NCBI RefSeq assembly: GCF_030247195.1
Contig: NC_080672.1
Coordinates: forward strand, 1,550,001-1,614,000
From: Topomyia yanbarensis
Taxonomy: Eukaryota > Arthropoda > Insecta > Diptera > Culicidae
Length of the DNA: 64,000 nucleotides
Direction of reading: 5' to 3'
Part shown: in pieces, positions 10,778-21,942 of the stretch
Layout of the letters: the number at the start of each line of letters is the position of its first letter
Numbering within the stretch: the stretch's first letter is position 1
Notes under the pieces: model-generated
What the model was told of the DNA's origin: nothing
Databases searched by the model: none
The model's input: the letters and a program-made list of their open reading frames with translations, nothing else
Made by a program: the position numbers and the translations under genes

Positions 10778-12629
10778 AGAGTATTTGGTATTGGTGTTGA
10801 TGAATTGGTTGTGACGACATCGGGACAAAACCCATAGTCGGTCAATTTTTGTATTTTGGTCTTCGCATGATTTTTTTTGCAGTGTTTCCGAAGCGCTTGC
10901 CACTAATCAAAGTTGACAAAACAGTTCAATGGCAGTGTTCCATTTTTCTGATATTAAAATGCTATAATGTGCTTGAATTCTGTCAGATTTTTTCTCGCCT
11001 TCCATTATAGTCCAAAAAGAGCGAATGACCTTAAAATATACAATACAATCGAAACAACAACGATAAAGTATTAATAGGAAAACGATTTATGATTCTGTTA
11101 TGTTCTATTAAACTGTCATAGACAAAATTTAATATGTTATTTTCAATATCTGACATAAATGATATAAGTTGGTTGATGAATTTTTTTCTCAATCTTACTC
11201 AAATCAAAAAACACCCTGATAAAACTCTTAGTTTTGTATAAGAATGTTAAGCGGACAAACATGTTTCAACCATTAATTTATATCAAAAATTCGAATGCAC
11301 AGAGAGCCTTTATAACTCTTCGCCAAAGCTATTAACTGAACAAAACTTCGACTACAAACCCAACCTATGAAAATCCACCGAAATCACATATACATACCGT
11401 ACCTAGCCCAAAAATTCCCGCTTTAGGAACTCCCCGGCCCAGGTGCTGTTATTGTTAAATTATTCTACAAGGTATAATAAAACGTAGAGGCAACTGGAGC
11501 ACCAGCACTGCGGCCTATTTGCTGCAACTGGCTCGTGTTATTGTTCCAAACACCTCGTTGGCAAGGTTTCAACCAAAGTAGCCTCATTTTTCGAAACAAA
11601 AATAATCCCAACTGCAGTACCATGTGCTGTCACAGCATCATCCCCATGTCAGCGGTCGGATTATGTAATTCACATTCGACGTCAGGACGCCTTTGGGCCG
11701 TTCAGTGACATACAATATAATACGCTTTTGAATAGAGAGAAAACGAATACACCGATTAAAGTGATGTTTGATGATGATGATGATGATGGACGATAGAACA
11801 AGCACCATAGAGTTCACATCAGTCTGGCATTAAAAAGCTGTTTTCCCATTGGAACTACGGCTTGATGTTACATAATTAAACAGTTTGTTTAGATTTTCAG
11901 CTTGATGAAAACGTCCTAGCTGTTCTTCTTCGTTCGGTTATTTCGCACACTGTCGCGTCAGGAAGACGCGTTTTCCTCCCCCACTTTGGCTGTGTGGGAG
12001 AGTTTGTCTACTCTCGCGAATGAACGTTTCACTCTTGTTGCCCTCTTTGACAGACAATTGTCATTTTCATTGTTGATACGTTCCCACTTTGGCACTACGT
12101 GGCCTATTGCCAATACTGACAAGAGCATTTTGCGTCTTCCGAACCCATCGCTTCTTGAAGTCCTTCAACTTGAACTTCTCTCCTGGCTGCTCAGGGAACG
12201 ACCCGAGATCGGTTTTGCTGGACGTGTTACATAAAACAGACTACCAACCATAAGTTTTCATGGACTGGATATCGCATTCCGCATTCTCACAATTTGTGCA
12301 CAATCAGTATAGCTGTTTTATCTTCCAACGAAGATGTAATTCCGGAATAAACTTTACACTTATCCTTCACGGATAATAACGATTCATTAAACATGTACTA
12401 CTAAGAATCACTTCAACAGAACAATGTACTTGCAACGTATTGAAAACTGTCACTTATTGTCGAACAATATCGATATTTTGGATTTGTCCTCGCACAGAAA
12501 ACCACGTTTTCCATATCTTTATCGCACCAAAAAATATTAGAAACAACAAACTTCACAACATATGCTACGCAAAATTCAGCCAACTTTGTTAAACTACGTT
12601 CTTAAGTAACATTTTGAGGCATTTTTTCC
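10778..12629. other. Unassigned stretch, low repeat content
   Basis: This stretch is mixed in composition and becomes less AT-rich from 11400 onward. It contains a short (GAT)n run near 11767-11788. A plus-strand ORF at 11986-12234 has no recognisable domain. No transposon ends were seen, so this may be unique host DNA. Confidence 0.35.
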
Positions 12630-13220
12630 TGTTTGCTTCCTGATGGTTACATGGCAGGACCAAAAGTACTAAATATTCAAACATCTACTGTACACAACAC
12701 AATCCACGACGGAAGGCGACAACGGACTGCGACGAGCCAGGCAATCGCGACCACGGCCAACATCCCCGAAATTATGGCCGAGAGAAGTCGTTCTCTCCCG
12801 CTCGCGCACCGACAGAGTCCTTTCGATCGAATCCTTGCGAAAACGAGCAAACACCTTTTCGGGCTGTTGGCAAAAACAACGCTGTACTGTACTGTACTGT
12901 AGCAACAACGGCGACGACCGCTTGGCGAGACGAAATCCGCAACCGAACCGACGATGGGGCCAGCAGCAGTGAACACCGTCCTGCTCCGGCGTTCGACTCT
13001 GAACTACGAATAGCGTCGCTGCTGCTACTAAGCGTCCGGGCAAGGGACCAATCTGTGCCCATCAGGGGGAACACGAGCGCGGTTGTGAATTATATTTCTA
13101 CCTCTGCATGCCACATGACCACAGTGGCGAGTAGTGGTGTCAGTTTTATTGGTGTTACTTTGTGCTGGTCTAAGTAAAAGAATAGTGCTAAACAGCATAG
13201 AATTTGGCGTCAATTCGAGA
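12630..13220 (-). promoter_or_regulatory. GC-rich patch, candidate host promoter and leader
   Basis: This is one of the few GC- and CpG-rich patches in an AT-rich window, with GAGAG-like motifs (gagagaagtcgttctctcccgctcgcg), a CTGTA pentamer run (about 12882-12902) and overlapping open frames in several registers on the minus strand. Overlapping open frames in GC-rich DNA are expected by chance, so I do not call a protein. Mosquito 5' untranslated exons often look like this. The strand is a guess from the distribution of open frames. Confidence 0.3.
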
Positions 13221-14521
13221 AAAGATAAAACATTTGAAAAGCGACATGCTAACTAAAACACAATGAACCATCGAAGCAATCTAGGCAACACTGTCAATCA
13301 AATACTGCACGTGTTGGGTGTTCGCTTGGATATTGTCTCGTTTTTATTTACTGCATGGGATGCATCACCGTGACCAAATGCAATTGCGAACGTAACGTTT
13401 AACGATAATCAGTGGAAATTAACGACCCACTGCGAAGGTTCTTCAACTTGTGCAAGTTGCTTAGGAACACACTTCACTTAGGGAAACGATGTGGTATGAC
13501 ATTCGAAATGTTTATACTCAATTAGACAATTATCGACTTTTCTTGAGTGGAACTTTATTCGAAAGAACGAAATAAAGTGTTTTTTCCAAATTGTGTGATT
13601 ATTACCTATTGCCAATCATATCTGCCGAATAATGTTCTGATGCCAACGTCTCTCCACACCGACAGCGGTTCTCTGAGAAAAACACTTTCCCTCCCATGCT
13701 CAGAGAACAGAATCGACCATACATACGGTCGATGTTCTGCATCAATGGAATTCCAAACACTCGAAGACAAGCTAGGTGCACGTAAACCGAGCAAACAAGT
13801 GCAGAGGTTTGCATTACATGAAAGTCAACCTAACTGTTCGACATTCCAGCACTTCCCGTGCGGATGCGACAAACTGAGATTCAGCCTGCTAAGGTCTAGC
13901 CGGGATTTTTTTTATTATGTTTATTTGACACGGCTCGATGCGTGAACTTAACGGAGCTGAGGGTTTTTATTTTTTTTTGCAACAAATAAACAATAACACA
14001 AACAATTTAATGTGTGTGCTTGTCCATCGCATGTTTCACACGCGCGGAGATATTTTTTCCGAGGCAGGGTAGCATTCTCACCATCAGCTGATAACATCTG
14101 AGGGTAATTCAGTCCGCTTCCTTGATTGTCGCTTTCGTCCATACTTTCATCACTACTGGTTTTTGGGATACCGCTGATTGTTTTAACTTGTATCTTTGGA
14201 TTGCTGGTTACGATCGTGAAATCACCTTCTTTGCCTATCCGGACTTAAACGAATAAACCGATTATTAGAAAAAGTTGAAGAAGTTGGATTTGAATGATTC
14301 GTGCTCCACTCGTCAGTAACTGGCACCAACAGTTAGACATTAAATCCAAACTGTTCACACTTCATATGTGCCAACGCCTAAAGCATCGAGCTGGTACCGA
14401 GTGATATCTCGGTGACCCTGACGAGTATAGGGAAACGAACTCTTTCTTTTGGCACGAGAGCCAAGCGCCTGTCGGTATGCAACATATAGTTTTTCTCGTA
14501 GGTAAAAAAATGGATCTTGGA
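13221..14521. other. Unassigned stretch
   Basis: An ORF at 13547-13945 and three overlapping antisense ORFs have no recognisable domains. No inverted-repeat ends were seen. It may be host intron or intergenic DNA next to the GC-rich patch. Confidence 0.35.
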
Positions 14522-14587
14522 ACTACACCGGTGTAGTGCAACAAAAAGATAGACTGATTAGATCCAAGCACCGATTACACCGGTGTA
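14522..14587. repeat. Paired perfect palindromes
   Basis: ACTACACCGGTGTAGT (14522-14537) is a perfect 16-bp palindrome. Its 12-bp core TACACCGGTGTA recurs at 14576-14587, and both copies are followed by a gtgca or tgca extension. Spacing between centres is about 52 bp. This could be a dyad binding site or simply the ends of a small element. Confidence 0.5.
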
Positions 14588-14800
14588 GTGCACTGTCAAA
14601 AACGAAAATGCCATTGGACCGAAATGTTGACACAATGGAAATATATAGCAGAAATTTCGGAAAAACAGATTTTTCATAAATCACCAATAGGAAAAAGCAA
14701 CTGGAGAAAAATCATTTTAAATATCTCAACGATCAAAAAAAGAAACAAAATGTGTTCCTAAATTCGCGAATAACTTTCCATAAAATCCGGAACATACGAA

Positions 14801-15054
14801 CCAGAGCCGTGAGCAAAAGTCATGTGTTTTATAAATATGTTCAGCATATGCGCAAAGCTTTTATTTAGGAAGATATTTGTTTTTTATGATCCTCGGTCAC
14901 ATCGAAAAAATTGCCATAAATTTTTGATCGATCACGTTTTTACGTTACGAAAACAGGACTGTGAACAAAAATCATGTGTTTTATAATTATGTTTAATCTT
15001 TCTTCAATAATGTATGCATAACACTTTTATAAGTAGAGATATTGGTTTTTGAAT
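14801..15054. repeat. Two diverged tandem units of about 150 bp
   Basis: The phrase cgtgagcaaaagtcatgtgttttata near 14806 recurs as tgtgaacaaaaatcatgtgttttata near 14960. Each is followed by a related stretch ending in agatattggttttt-like sequence. The units are diverged and non-coding. Confidence 0.5.
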
Positions 15055-15282
15055 TGTTAAACATTAGCTACGGTTTCCACCATGTCATTACCAGATCGAT
15101 TTTCTGTACCTGAACTAGTTTACAGCTTTACCAACATTATTCCTAAAAGCAAAAGTACTCGTGATTTTATTCATATATATAGGAACATTGCTCAGAGTTC
15201 GACTATATACGACAGGAGCTGATTCATGATTTATTATCTTAATCAAGATCTGCTTTCGTGATTGTTAAAAATCAATCTGGAT

Positions 15283-15414
15283 ATTATCTTGCGAACAATT
15301 TCACGTAACTCGAAATATTATTACAGAATCCTTTCAATCATCGTGAACCAGTTCATGATTCCTAATATATTAGTCACGATTCAAAATCAGTGCTCGTGAA
15401 ATTGTTCGCAAAAT
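15283..15414. repeat. Inverted repeat hairpin
   Basis: TTGCGAACAATTTCACG at the left answers CGTGAAATTGTTCGCAA at the right, a 17-bp perfect stem with further weak pairing inside. It abuts the broken foldback element that starts at 15437. Confidence 0.6.
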
Positions 15415-15436
15415 CATAAAAAATCGCGATTTTTTT

Positions 15437-15504
15437 AAATATTAAAAGTTAATTTTTCTCTCAACACATGCATTTTAATTTTGAAAAATCTAACGCCATT
15501 GTGT
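15437..15504. mobile_element. Foldback element copy 2, left remnant
   Basis: The sequence from aaatattaaaagttaattt onward matches the left arm of the complete copy at 9417-9484. It is cut at 15504 by the CpG-rich retroposon and resumes at 17724. The outer part of this left arm is missing. Confidence 0.8.
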
Positions 15505-17723
15505 ACCCTGGGCTTGGGTGATGAGCCTAATGGGCGCGTACTCTTGCTTGGTCGATAAGAGTGGGAGATCCGAGCGAGTGCTGGTTCATTGATCTCTGAA
15601 TCTCATGACTAATAATCATTCGATCGAGTGTTTTGGCGGACGGCTGATATGGATGTTTCTACTTTCCAAGCCACAATAGACTAAATAGAATTATCTAAAT
15701 ATAAGGACCCTTCGCTCTTTTTGGTTTCTATTTGCACCAAGTGCTACTACTAGAGGTTAATTAGTTCTTATGTCAATAATCCACCAATCATTATGACGCA
15801 AGATTTTATTTATATAAGAAGCCCGCTTCAAGATGTTGATTACAATACGCCTCGATAGTGGTGTATCGAGGAGGCCGGGAGGGCTGATAGGAGCCTTTTT
15901 CTGTTCTTTATCTTTCTTCTATTCACCCGCTCATAAACAACAATCAACTAGTAACAAATAGATAATTGAGAAAGGATGTGCTATGTGTGGTGGTTGGCTA
16001 TTCAAGTATTAGTAGTGTTTGAAGTACTAATGTATGTGTTTCATGTGATGATCATAGCTTTAGCTGTATCTTATACCTATCTAATCTATTGCGTCTCTCA
16101 TATATTGTCTTTAGTCTCTTCTTTTCGAATCCTATACTGCCATTCTAATCCCGCCTTCAGCTGGGTCAGCAAAGATGGTGATAGTGAACGTCTTAACACT
16201 CACACAATCTCAAACGCGGTCTCAAGCGGGAACCTACAAAAATGCCCTCGCGCGCGCGGTTACGAATCGGTCACGTCCGGAGGTCTACCCTTGATCCCAG
16301 AAGCCTGGGTCCATGCCTTCAGCTGGACCAATTGGGCAAATACGCTCATACCTATTGGGCGGCACGTCTCATGGCGACATAACCGGGAAGCTTATCGATA
16401 TAAGGGATCCCACTCTCTGCCAGAATTCTGGCCGCACACCGAAAATTTAATATCAGACTCACGGTTCGCGCGACCATTCAAGAACACACAACACACGCAA
16501 ATATGTTAGAAAATCACGTTAGCGTACAAACGTTAGAACCCCTCGCGATTTTCTAAACAACCTACGCCCACCAACTCGCAAGCATGATTATACCCCGGTG
16601 ATAAGGTTAACGTCTCAGCGCTCATAAACTTACCAACGCGATCTCAAGCGTTAATCTACAAACTCCCGCGTTCGCGCCATCATGAATCGGAATCGTCCGG
16701 AAGTCTCTATCCTCGGTACCAACAGTCTAGGTCCATGTTAATTTAAAAAAGAAAATAAATAAAATTGAAGAATTGAAAAAAAATTGCTCCCATATCCACT
16801 AGACAAAACGTTCCATGGCGACATGACCGGGAACTCTAGTGATATGGGATAACTCACTCCCTGTCAGAATGTGATCCGTACACCGAACTAAATATCAGAA
16901 TGCCGGTCCGCGAATATATCAATGGCCGCAGGGTTTCAAAATCGAATTTATACACGCGAAGTCACATACACGCGAGCACACGCGACAAACACGTCAACAT
17001 ATGAACGCTTAAGCCCTTCGCGATCATCTACGCACACCTATGCCCGCGATCGTGCAAACTTGATAACACTCCGGTAATTTTGTGAACGTTTTAGTACTTA
17101 CGAAGTTACGAACGCGAACCCGCAAACGCGCGCGAGATTCATGATCGTCCGTCACGTCCGAAAATCTTTAGCCTTCATTCTAGTAATTTAGGTCCATACA
17201 TTCAGTTGGACCAATCAAAAAAATAAAGCTCATATCCACTAGACCACACGCTCTACGGCGACATCGCCGGGAACTCGTGATATGGAAGATCTCACTTTCA
17301 TTTAGCATCTGAGCCGTACACCAAATATAAAGTATTAGATTCACGGTCCGCGCACGATTATCCAAGAACACACGCGAATATGCGAAATGCACACGGTTAT
17401 AAAATAGATTTTATACACTCGAAGTTACATACACGTTAGCACACGCGACATACAAACGCACACGCGATCGAACACGTTAACGTACAAATGCTCGAACCCT
17501 TCGCGATGATACATGCGATCGCGAGTCCCTACGTCCGCACATACCTGAACCGTACAATGAATATCACATTCAGAATCATGGCCCGCTACAATTGGCCTAA
17601 TGCAGTGTTTTAGTGGGCGACATTGCCTGTCTCGTCTGCAAATTGTAGTATGTGATTCTGACGGGGAGCCCTTCCGGGAACCTAGCTCTACAGCTCCAGT
17701 AGGACAACTCTCGAAAAAAAAGA
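15505..17723 (+). mobile_element. CpG-rich non-coding retroposon, copy 1
   Basis: This 2.2-kb insertion sits inside foldback copy 2. It is flanked by a 21-bp direct repeat (aaaaatctaacgccattgtg plus one t) at 15484-15504 and 17724-17744, and ends in an interrupted A-run. Target duplication plus an A-rich tail indicates target-primed reverse transcription, as for LINE-mobilised RNAs. The inner part holds three diverged units of about 440 bp, marked by ggcgacat(a/g/c)(a/g)ccgggaa at about 16374, 16818 and 17258, with many CG dinucleotides. The largest ORF (177 residues at 15976-16509) has no known domain and is not preserved in the reverse copy at 46385-48465. Parent RNA unknown. Confidence 0.7.
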
Positions 17724-17769
17724 AAAAATCTAACGCCATTGTGTTCCTCAGATATTTTTACATTAAAAA

Positions 17770-18423
17770 CCTGTTTTAATCCACCTAGTGGTGCAATTGT
17801 GCCTTTCTCATTTGTCCAAACTACGATTCTATGGCCGGTTATGTTCAATAAAATGATGGAAATGTATATTACTCATTCAGTACGATTTGCACATACATAC
17901 AATGGATCGACAGCCAAGATCTTGAAATACTATGTGTCGACACTGAAACATCGCTTGAAACCAGCGGCGAATTAAGGAGGAAGATCCGGGGGTCCGAACG
18001 CTGCCGAAAACTTTCAACATGTTAAGAAATTTTAAACTAGTTTAATTTTAAAGTAGCAACCCCTCATTTGGACCATTCATAAATTACGTAACGCGCTTAC
18101 GGGGGGAGGGGGTACGACAAGTTGTTACATGTTGTGACATATGGGGGAGGGGGAGTAAGCCAGATCGTTACATAACATGTTTTTACTAAACGAAAAAAAT
18201 ATTTCGAAGAATTTGTTACGTAGGGATTTGTTACGTAGGGATAGATAAATGTGTGACAATTTGTTACATAAGGGGAGGGGGAGTCAATTTTGGGCAATTT
18301 TCGCGTCGCGTAATTTATAAACGATCCCATTGCATATATAGGTCAAGAAAATTTTGGCCCTCCGGGATTAGGTTGACGATTTTTAGAGTGATTGCATAAC
18401 CTTTCTATATGAGAAAGGCAAAA
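17770..18423 (+). mobile_element. Mosquito MITE with AGAAAGGC ends, copy A
   Basis: It starts near tttaatccacctagtggtg with gtgcctttctcat and ends gataaccttt-like sequence and atatgagaaaggcaaaa, the recurring borders of a MITE family in this window. The subterminal gcctttctcat and atgagaaaggc are inverted repeats. It is non-coding, sits inside the foldback element and contains a GGGACC-type MITE at 18069-18329. Other copies are at 21374-21942 and 21943-22456. Confidence 0.75.
18069..18329. mobile_element. MITE with GGGACCAT-type ends, copy 2
   Basis: The left end GGACCATTCATAAATTACG answers the right end CGTAATTTATAAACGATCCC as an inverted repeat. Inside are two G-rich blocks and the phrase gtcaattttgggcaatttt, as in the copy at 8727-8960. 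This is the innermost layer of the 15.4-18.9 kb nest. Confidence 0.75.
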
Positions 18424-18880
18424 CGCTTATAACCTCAATATAATTTGAACCAATCCTGAGATATTCTGTTTTGGATAAAAAAATCGCGATATGCCATATA
18501 AAATCGCAAGGGCACAACAATTCTATCCAACTTGAGAAAATGTGAATTTTTGCCTTCAGAACTGTATATCTCAGGATGCGCTCAAATTATATTGACATTA
18601 TTAGTGTTTTTTATGTAAAAATGTCTGAGGAATACGATGGCATTAGAATTTTCAAAATTGAAATATATCTATTGAGAGAAAAATTAACTTTTAAATTTTA
18701 GCTGCAGAAATCGCATAGTTGGCAGCACTGCCGCAAAAAGTTAATATTTATTCTAGACTCCTTGAAAAAATTTCTTCAAAAGCCTTCTTGCGGTTTGATT
18801 CTAGAATAAATAGAACCGAAAATCAAGAGTTTTGGTAATTTGTCAAAACGGAGGGTGCTCCCATGGCCCGAGGGTTAGCC

Positions 18881-19083
18881 CCTTTTGGACGCCAGCTAGT
18901 ACTGGGGTTGCCTCCATGGTCAACTTTGACTGCTAATAGCGAAAAATCTAAAAATTGTTTTCTTATTTCTCAGGGTACAGTCTACGTGGATTACTTAAAA
19001 CTATCAAAAAATGCAAAAATATCAATTTTAGAAAAAATGTGGGTTAGTCTCTTTTGGACCCAGCCATTCATATATAGATAATG
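18881..19083. other. Unassigned spacer with a repeated phrase
   Basis: The phrases gggttagccccttttggacg and gggttagtctcttttggacc, about 162 bp apart, are related direct repeats. No gene was seen. Confidence 0.35.
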
Positions 19084-19182
19084 ACAGTATTGAAATAAAG
19101 CTACATGGCCTGGCACAACGTACTAGTTCCGCCGCTATCAAACAACTCATGTCAAAATACGCAGAGGTGAGTAGTGTGTAAC
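19084..19182 (+). pseudogene. ORF1 (gag-like) scrap of a LINE
   Basis: The short open stretch reads IEIKLHGLAQRTSSAAIKQL and MSKYAEVSSV, ending at a stop. This resembles the conserved block of LINE ORF1 nucleic-acid-binding proteins in Aedes (pattern K-x-HGLAQRT followed by SKYGEV). It is too short to place in a clade. Both sides lack recognisable continuation. Confidence 0.45.
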
Positions 19183-19662
19183 GGGACCGGAAAGGGGAAA
19201 GCCGTAGTCGTAGATGGATGTTAGCGACCTTCACTTAAGCGCCAAACAGGATTTTACTCCCGCCGTGAAAGTGCATGTTTTAAGAATAATTCTGAAATTC
19301 CCGTGCCCGGCTGGGACTAATCGTGGCGGGTTCCAATCCACTAAGCCAACCTAATCCGTGACTCCCGAAACACTGCAACCTGCGACCGAAACTGTCTTAC
19401 CATTACAGTCAAACTCCAACAAGGATAGGGAAGTGTCCTTTGTTGGTTTTTCCCCCAGAGCCCTATACTACGCGACCCGAAAAACCGAAAACTTGACGCA
19501 ACTGTGACTCGTCGTTCAACCCAAAGGACCTCATATCACAACTATACACAATTTTCTTTATCATATAATGTGCACTCATTTTTAATTATCTATTTCTATT
19601 CATCGGATATTGATTTCTTATAGGCTATGGTTAGTAGGTTATCCTAGCTTACTAGAGCTCAC
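19183..19662. other. Unassigned stretch, possibly LINE untranslated DNA
   Basis: This stretch is less AT-rich than its neighbours (19200-19520). It has no domain-bearing ORF and no terminal repeats that I can see. Its position after an ORF1 scrap hints at LINE origin, which I cannot support further. Confidence 0.3.
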
Positions 19663-20969
19663 AATAATCTTCGTGTTCCGGAAACATCCCACGTAGTCCC
19701 GACGATGTCCAGCATGCTTTAATTGGGATCCCAATTGTTGACTTACCACGTGTCTGTGGATTTTTATGGCAATCCGGGAACGTGTATCGCTACAGGCCAC
19801 CTAGTGGTGACTGGCGAAAGTGCTCTCGTGTAGAACGGTGTGCAGAAGATGGAGACCTACTCGTTCTCGGTGTAACGAAACCCATTCACTCGTAGCGGTG
19901 CAAGTGACGCTAGAAATTGCAGTGCGACTATCTGGATGTCACCACGGGTTCATCACCACTGGTGCGCGTCTGAACTGATACGTAAGCGCCGAATAACGAT
20001 GTTCTAGCGGGGTGAGTTTTTCTTGCAGCGGGTTGATTCTTCCGTCGCTGGCTCCTGCCCCTAGGGTGGACCTTCGTTTGAAGGGGAACAAGTTCTTCAA
20101 ACGAGTTTCGAAACGCTATTAGTTTTTTTAAAATAAATTTTGTTTCTAAAATTCATTATCAGCTTAATTTAATCAATTACCTTGTGATTATTTCAATTGA
20201 GCCAAATGGTTTTCGAATTAATTGGAAATATACAAATTGTTACCATGCGGTCGGTGAGACAATTGGCTGAAACAAAAGCCTTTTGTTAAATCGTATTAAT
20301 CACTAAAGCGTGCTAAATTGTTACCTGTAGTTTAACGTTTTTCCGCTTAGATAATCGTTATCTGAATCCAGGTATTACTGCCTTCCTATTCGCATTGAAT
20401 TTGTACAATTAACTTTGCAACTTTATTGTATTCTGTCGGTCCATCGACACATGGCTACCGATCAGTTCCTAGCTTCCTTTCGAGGTGTGTTTTGACTGGT
20501 GGTTGAACTATGAGAGCGAGTCGAGTCAAGTTTATTAGCTCAAATAGCTTTGCCTCGTAAACAGGTGGTTCGAGTGTCAACGAATTTTTCGCTGGTCTAA
20601 CCATTATACCCTTCTGGCGAAACCCAACCGATCGAGAACAGAGACCGGGAACGCGAAACAAGAAAAGTGAAGATCACTATGGGCTGGGATTATCTTAAAA
20701 GCAAGATTTGTAACTCCGTAACAAGTGTTAAGGAAGATACTTAGAGGAACTTCTTCCAAGGACATTGCAACGGCGTTCGTGTGATGAGAATGCATCCGAC
20801 AAAACATATTCTCTCCTACTTGACCATTCTATGTATCGTCCGCTACACCGATGAAAGCTTTGTGCAGAGGCTGCTAAGGCAATTTCACCTATTACGACCA
20901 AAGAAGGGAAACAGTCGTGGTATGCTAAATCACAACTGGTTGTTAATAATCTTCGTGTTCCGGAAACAT
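19663..20969. repeat. 1.26-kb segment between 25-bp direct repeats
   Basis: The 25-mer aataatcttcgtgttccgga plus aacat occurs at 19663-19687 and 20945-20969, identical in both places. The 1257 bp between is not recognised; it contains a GC-richer part (19690-20090) and an AT-rich part. Identical long direct repeats flanking a segment fit a target duplication, but the segment has no A-tail or terminal repeats. The duplicated 25-mer lies within the end of a minus-strand membrane-protein-like ORF. Confidence 0.5.
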
Positions 20970-21266
20970 TAACTCAACAACGATCGGGCCAAGTACCACT
21001 AAACCGACTGTCATTACCAACAGTGAAATAACAACGAGTACACAAATGCCTCCAAACCAACACCACCAATAAAAATCAAATGTCGATGAAGGAAGATTTA
21101 CAACAGCGCACCGAAACAAATAAGAACATCCGACCGTGAGCATCATGAATGCAGTGTCGATGACGACATGAACGTGAACAAAAACGCGAGAGAAGTCGGA
21201 GCGGACGATCCCCAAGGTGCGGCAGAGAACGCAGCTAATGTTCCACTGCCAAGGAAGAGTCAACAA
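20943..21266 (-). CDS. Hypothetical multi-pass membrane protein fragment
   Basis: This 107-residue ORF is not recognised. It shows two or three hydrophobic segments: about residues 31-50 (FVHVHVVIDTAFMMLTVGCS) and 63-100 (FYWWCWFGGICVLVVISLLV followed by MTVGLVVLGPIVVEL). It ends PEHEDY and a stop. The segment spacing resembles the C-terminal part of small insect four-span membrane proteins, but no diagnostic motif allows a family. Its last codons fall in the 25-bp repeat also found at 19663-19687, where the same frame would read PEHEDYCEL and stop. It may be a last exon disturbed by an insertion, or chance. The start is arbitrary because an upstream splice acceptor cannot be excluded. Confidence 0.3.
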   Translation of the reverse strand: MLTLPWQWNISCVLCRTLGIVRSDFSRVFVHVHVVIDTAFMMLTVGCSYLFRCAVVNLPSSTFDFYWWCWFGGICVLVVISLLVMTVGLVVLGPIVVELMFPEHEDY

Positions 21267-21373
21267 GAGCCGATGAACACTCTTTCGAAAATAGATTTTA
21301 ATTTTTACATATCGTCAAAATCATACGAGACCCATGGCTCAGTAATGCTAACACATTGAGCAGTGTAAAAAAA
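20970..21373. other. DNA around the membrane-protein-like ORF
   Basis: Plus-strand reading gives a short hydrophilic ORF (21168-21359) that overlaps the minus-strand one and has no known domain. I favour the minus-strand reading because of its coherent hydrophobic segments. Confidence 0.3.
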
Positions 21374-21942
21374 AAACCTGGTTTAATCCACCTAGCGGTG
21401 CAATTGTGCCTTTCTCATTTCTCTAAACTATGGCACGGAGGCTTTTTATGTTCAACATAATCGTGGAAATGTCCATTACATTCTTAGTACACTTTGCACT
21501 TATACACAATGGCATGCCAGCCACGAACTTGATGAGCTACGTGTCGACGGTGAAACACTTGAAACAAAAAAATATCATACTCCATTAGCCTAATAAGCAT
21601 TAGATCAATGTTATCTGCTTGCTAACTCATTTTGTCATGCGGGGGTGGGTATGTGAAGAGGGCGAAAGTCCCATGAACGAACGACTCCCCAGCTTAAATT
21701 GGTATGCTTTGTGATATAGTGGTGGTTTAAAGATGATGGGGTTGAAAGGGAGGGGTATGAGGGCTGGATGGGGTGGTGGTCTGAGGGGTGGTTTAAGGAG
21801 ATTTTTAAAGAACCATCCGTAAACCATCAACTACGCCCCTGTTAAAATCCAGAAACCCTATGCGAGTCGAAAAAAAAAAATCGGGATTAGGTTGACGTTT
21901 TTCAGAGTGATTGCATAACCTTTCTATATGAGAAAGGCAAAA
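21374..21942 (+). mobile_element. AGAAAGGC MITE, copy B
   Basis: It begins ggtttaatccacctagcggtg with gtgcctttctcat and ends tttctatatgagaaaggcaa. The inside differs from copy A; a purine-rich block (about 21640-21880, with ggggttgaaagggaggggt) appears to be an insertion or a replaced centre. It is non-coding. Confidence 0.7.

Larger units (their letters stand above)
17745..18880. mobile_element. Foldback element copy 2, right part
   Basis: Host foldback sequence resumes with tcctcagatatttttacatt, is interrupted at about 17770 by a MITE and continues from 18424 to 18880. Its right arm (atgtctgaggaatacgatgg, ttggcagcactgc, ggtgctcccatggcccgag) matches the 9.8-10.1 kb arm. The outer right end is missing beyond cccgaggg. 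Confidence 0.8.

Noticed and set aside
12669..13074. Three overlapping ORFs of 99-124 codons on the minus strand
   Set aside because: Overlapping frames in GC-rich DNA, no domain, no agreed frame; treated as a possible leader region only.
13547..13945. 132-residue plus-strand ORF considered as a host exon
   Set aside because: Two antisense frames are equally open and no splice signals or domain single it out.
15976..16509. 177-residue ORF in the CpG-rich retroposon as a candidate new protein
   Set aside because: The reverse copy at 46385-48465 does not keep the same frame open, so there is no sign of protein-level selection.
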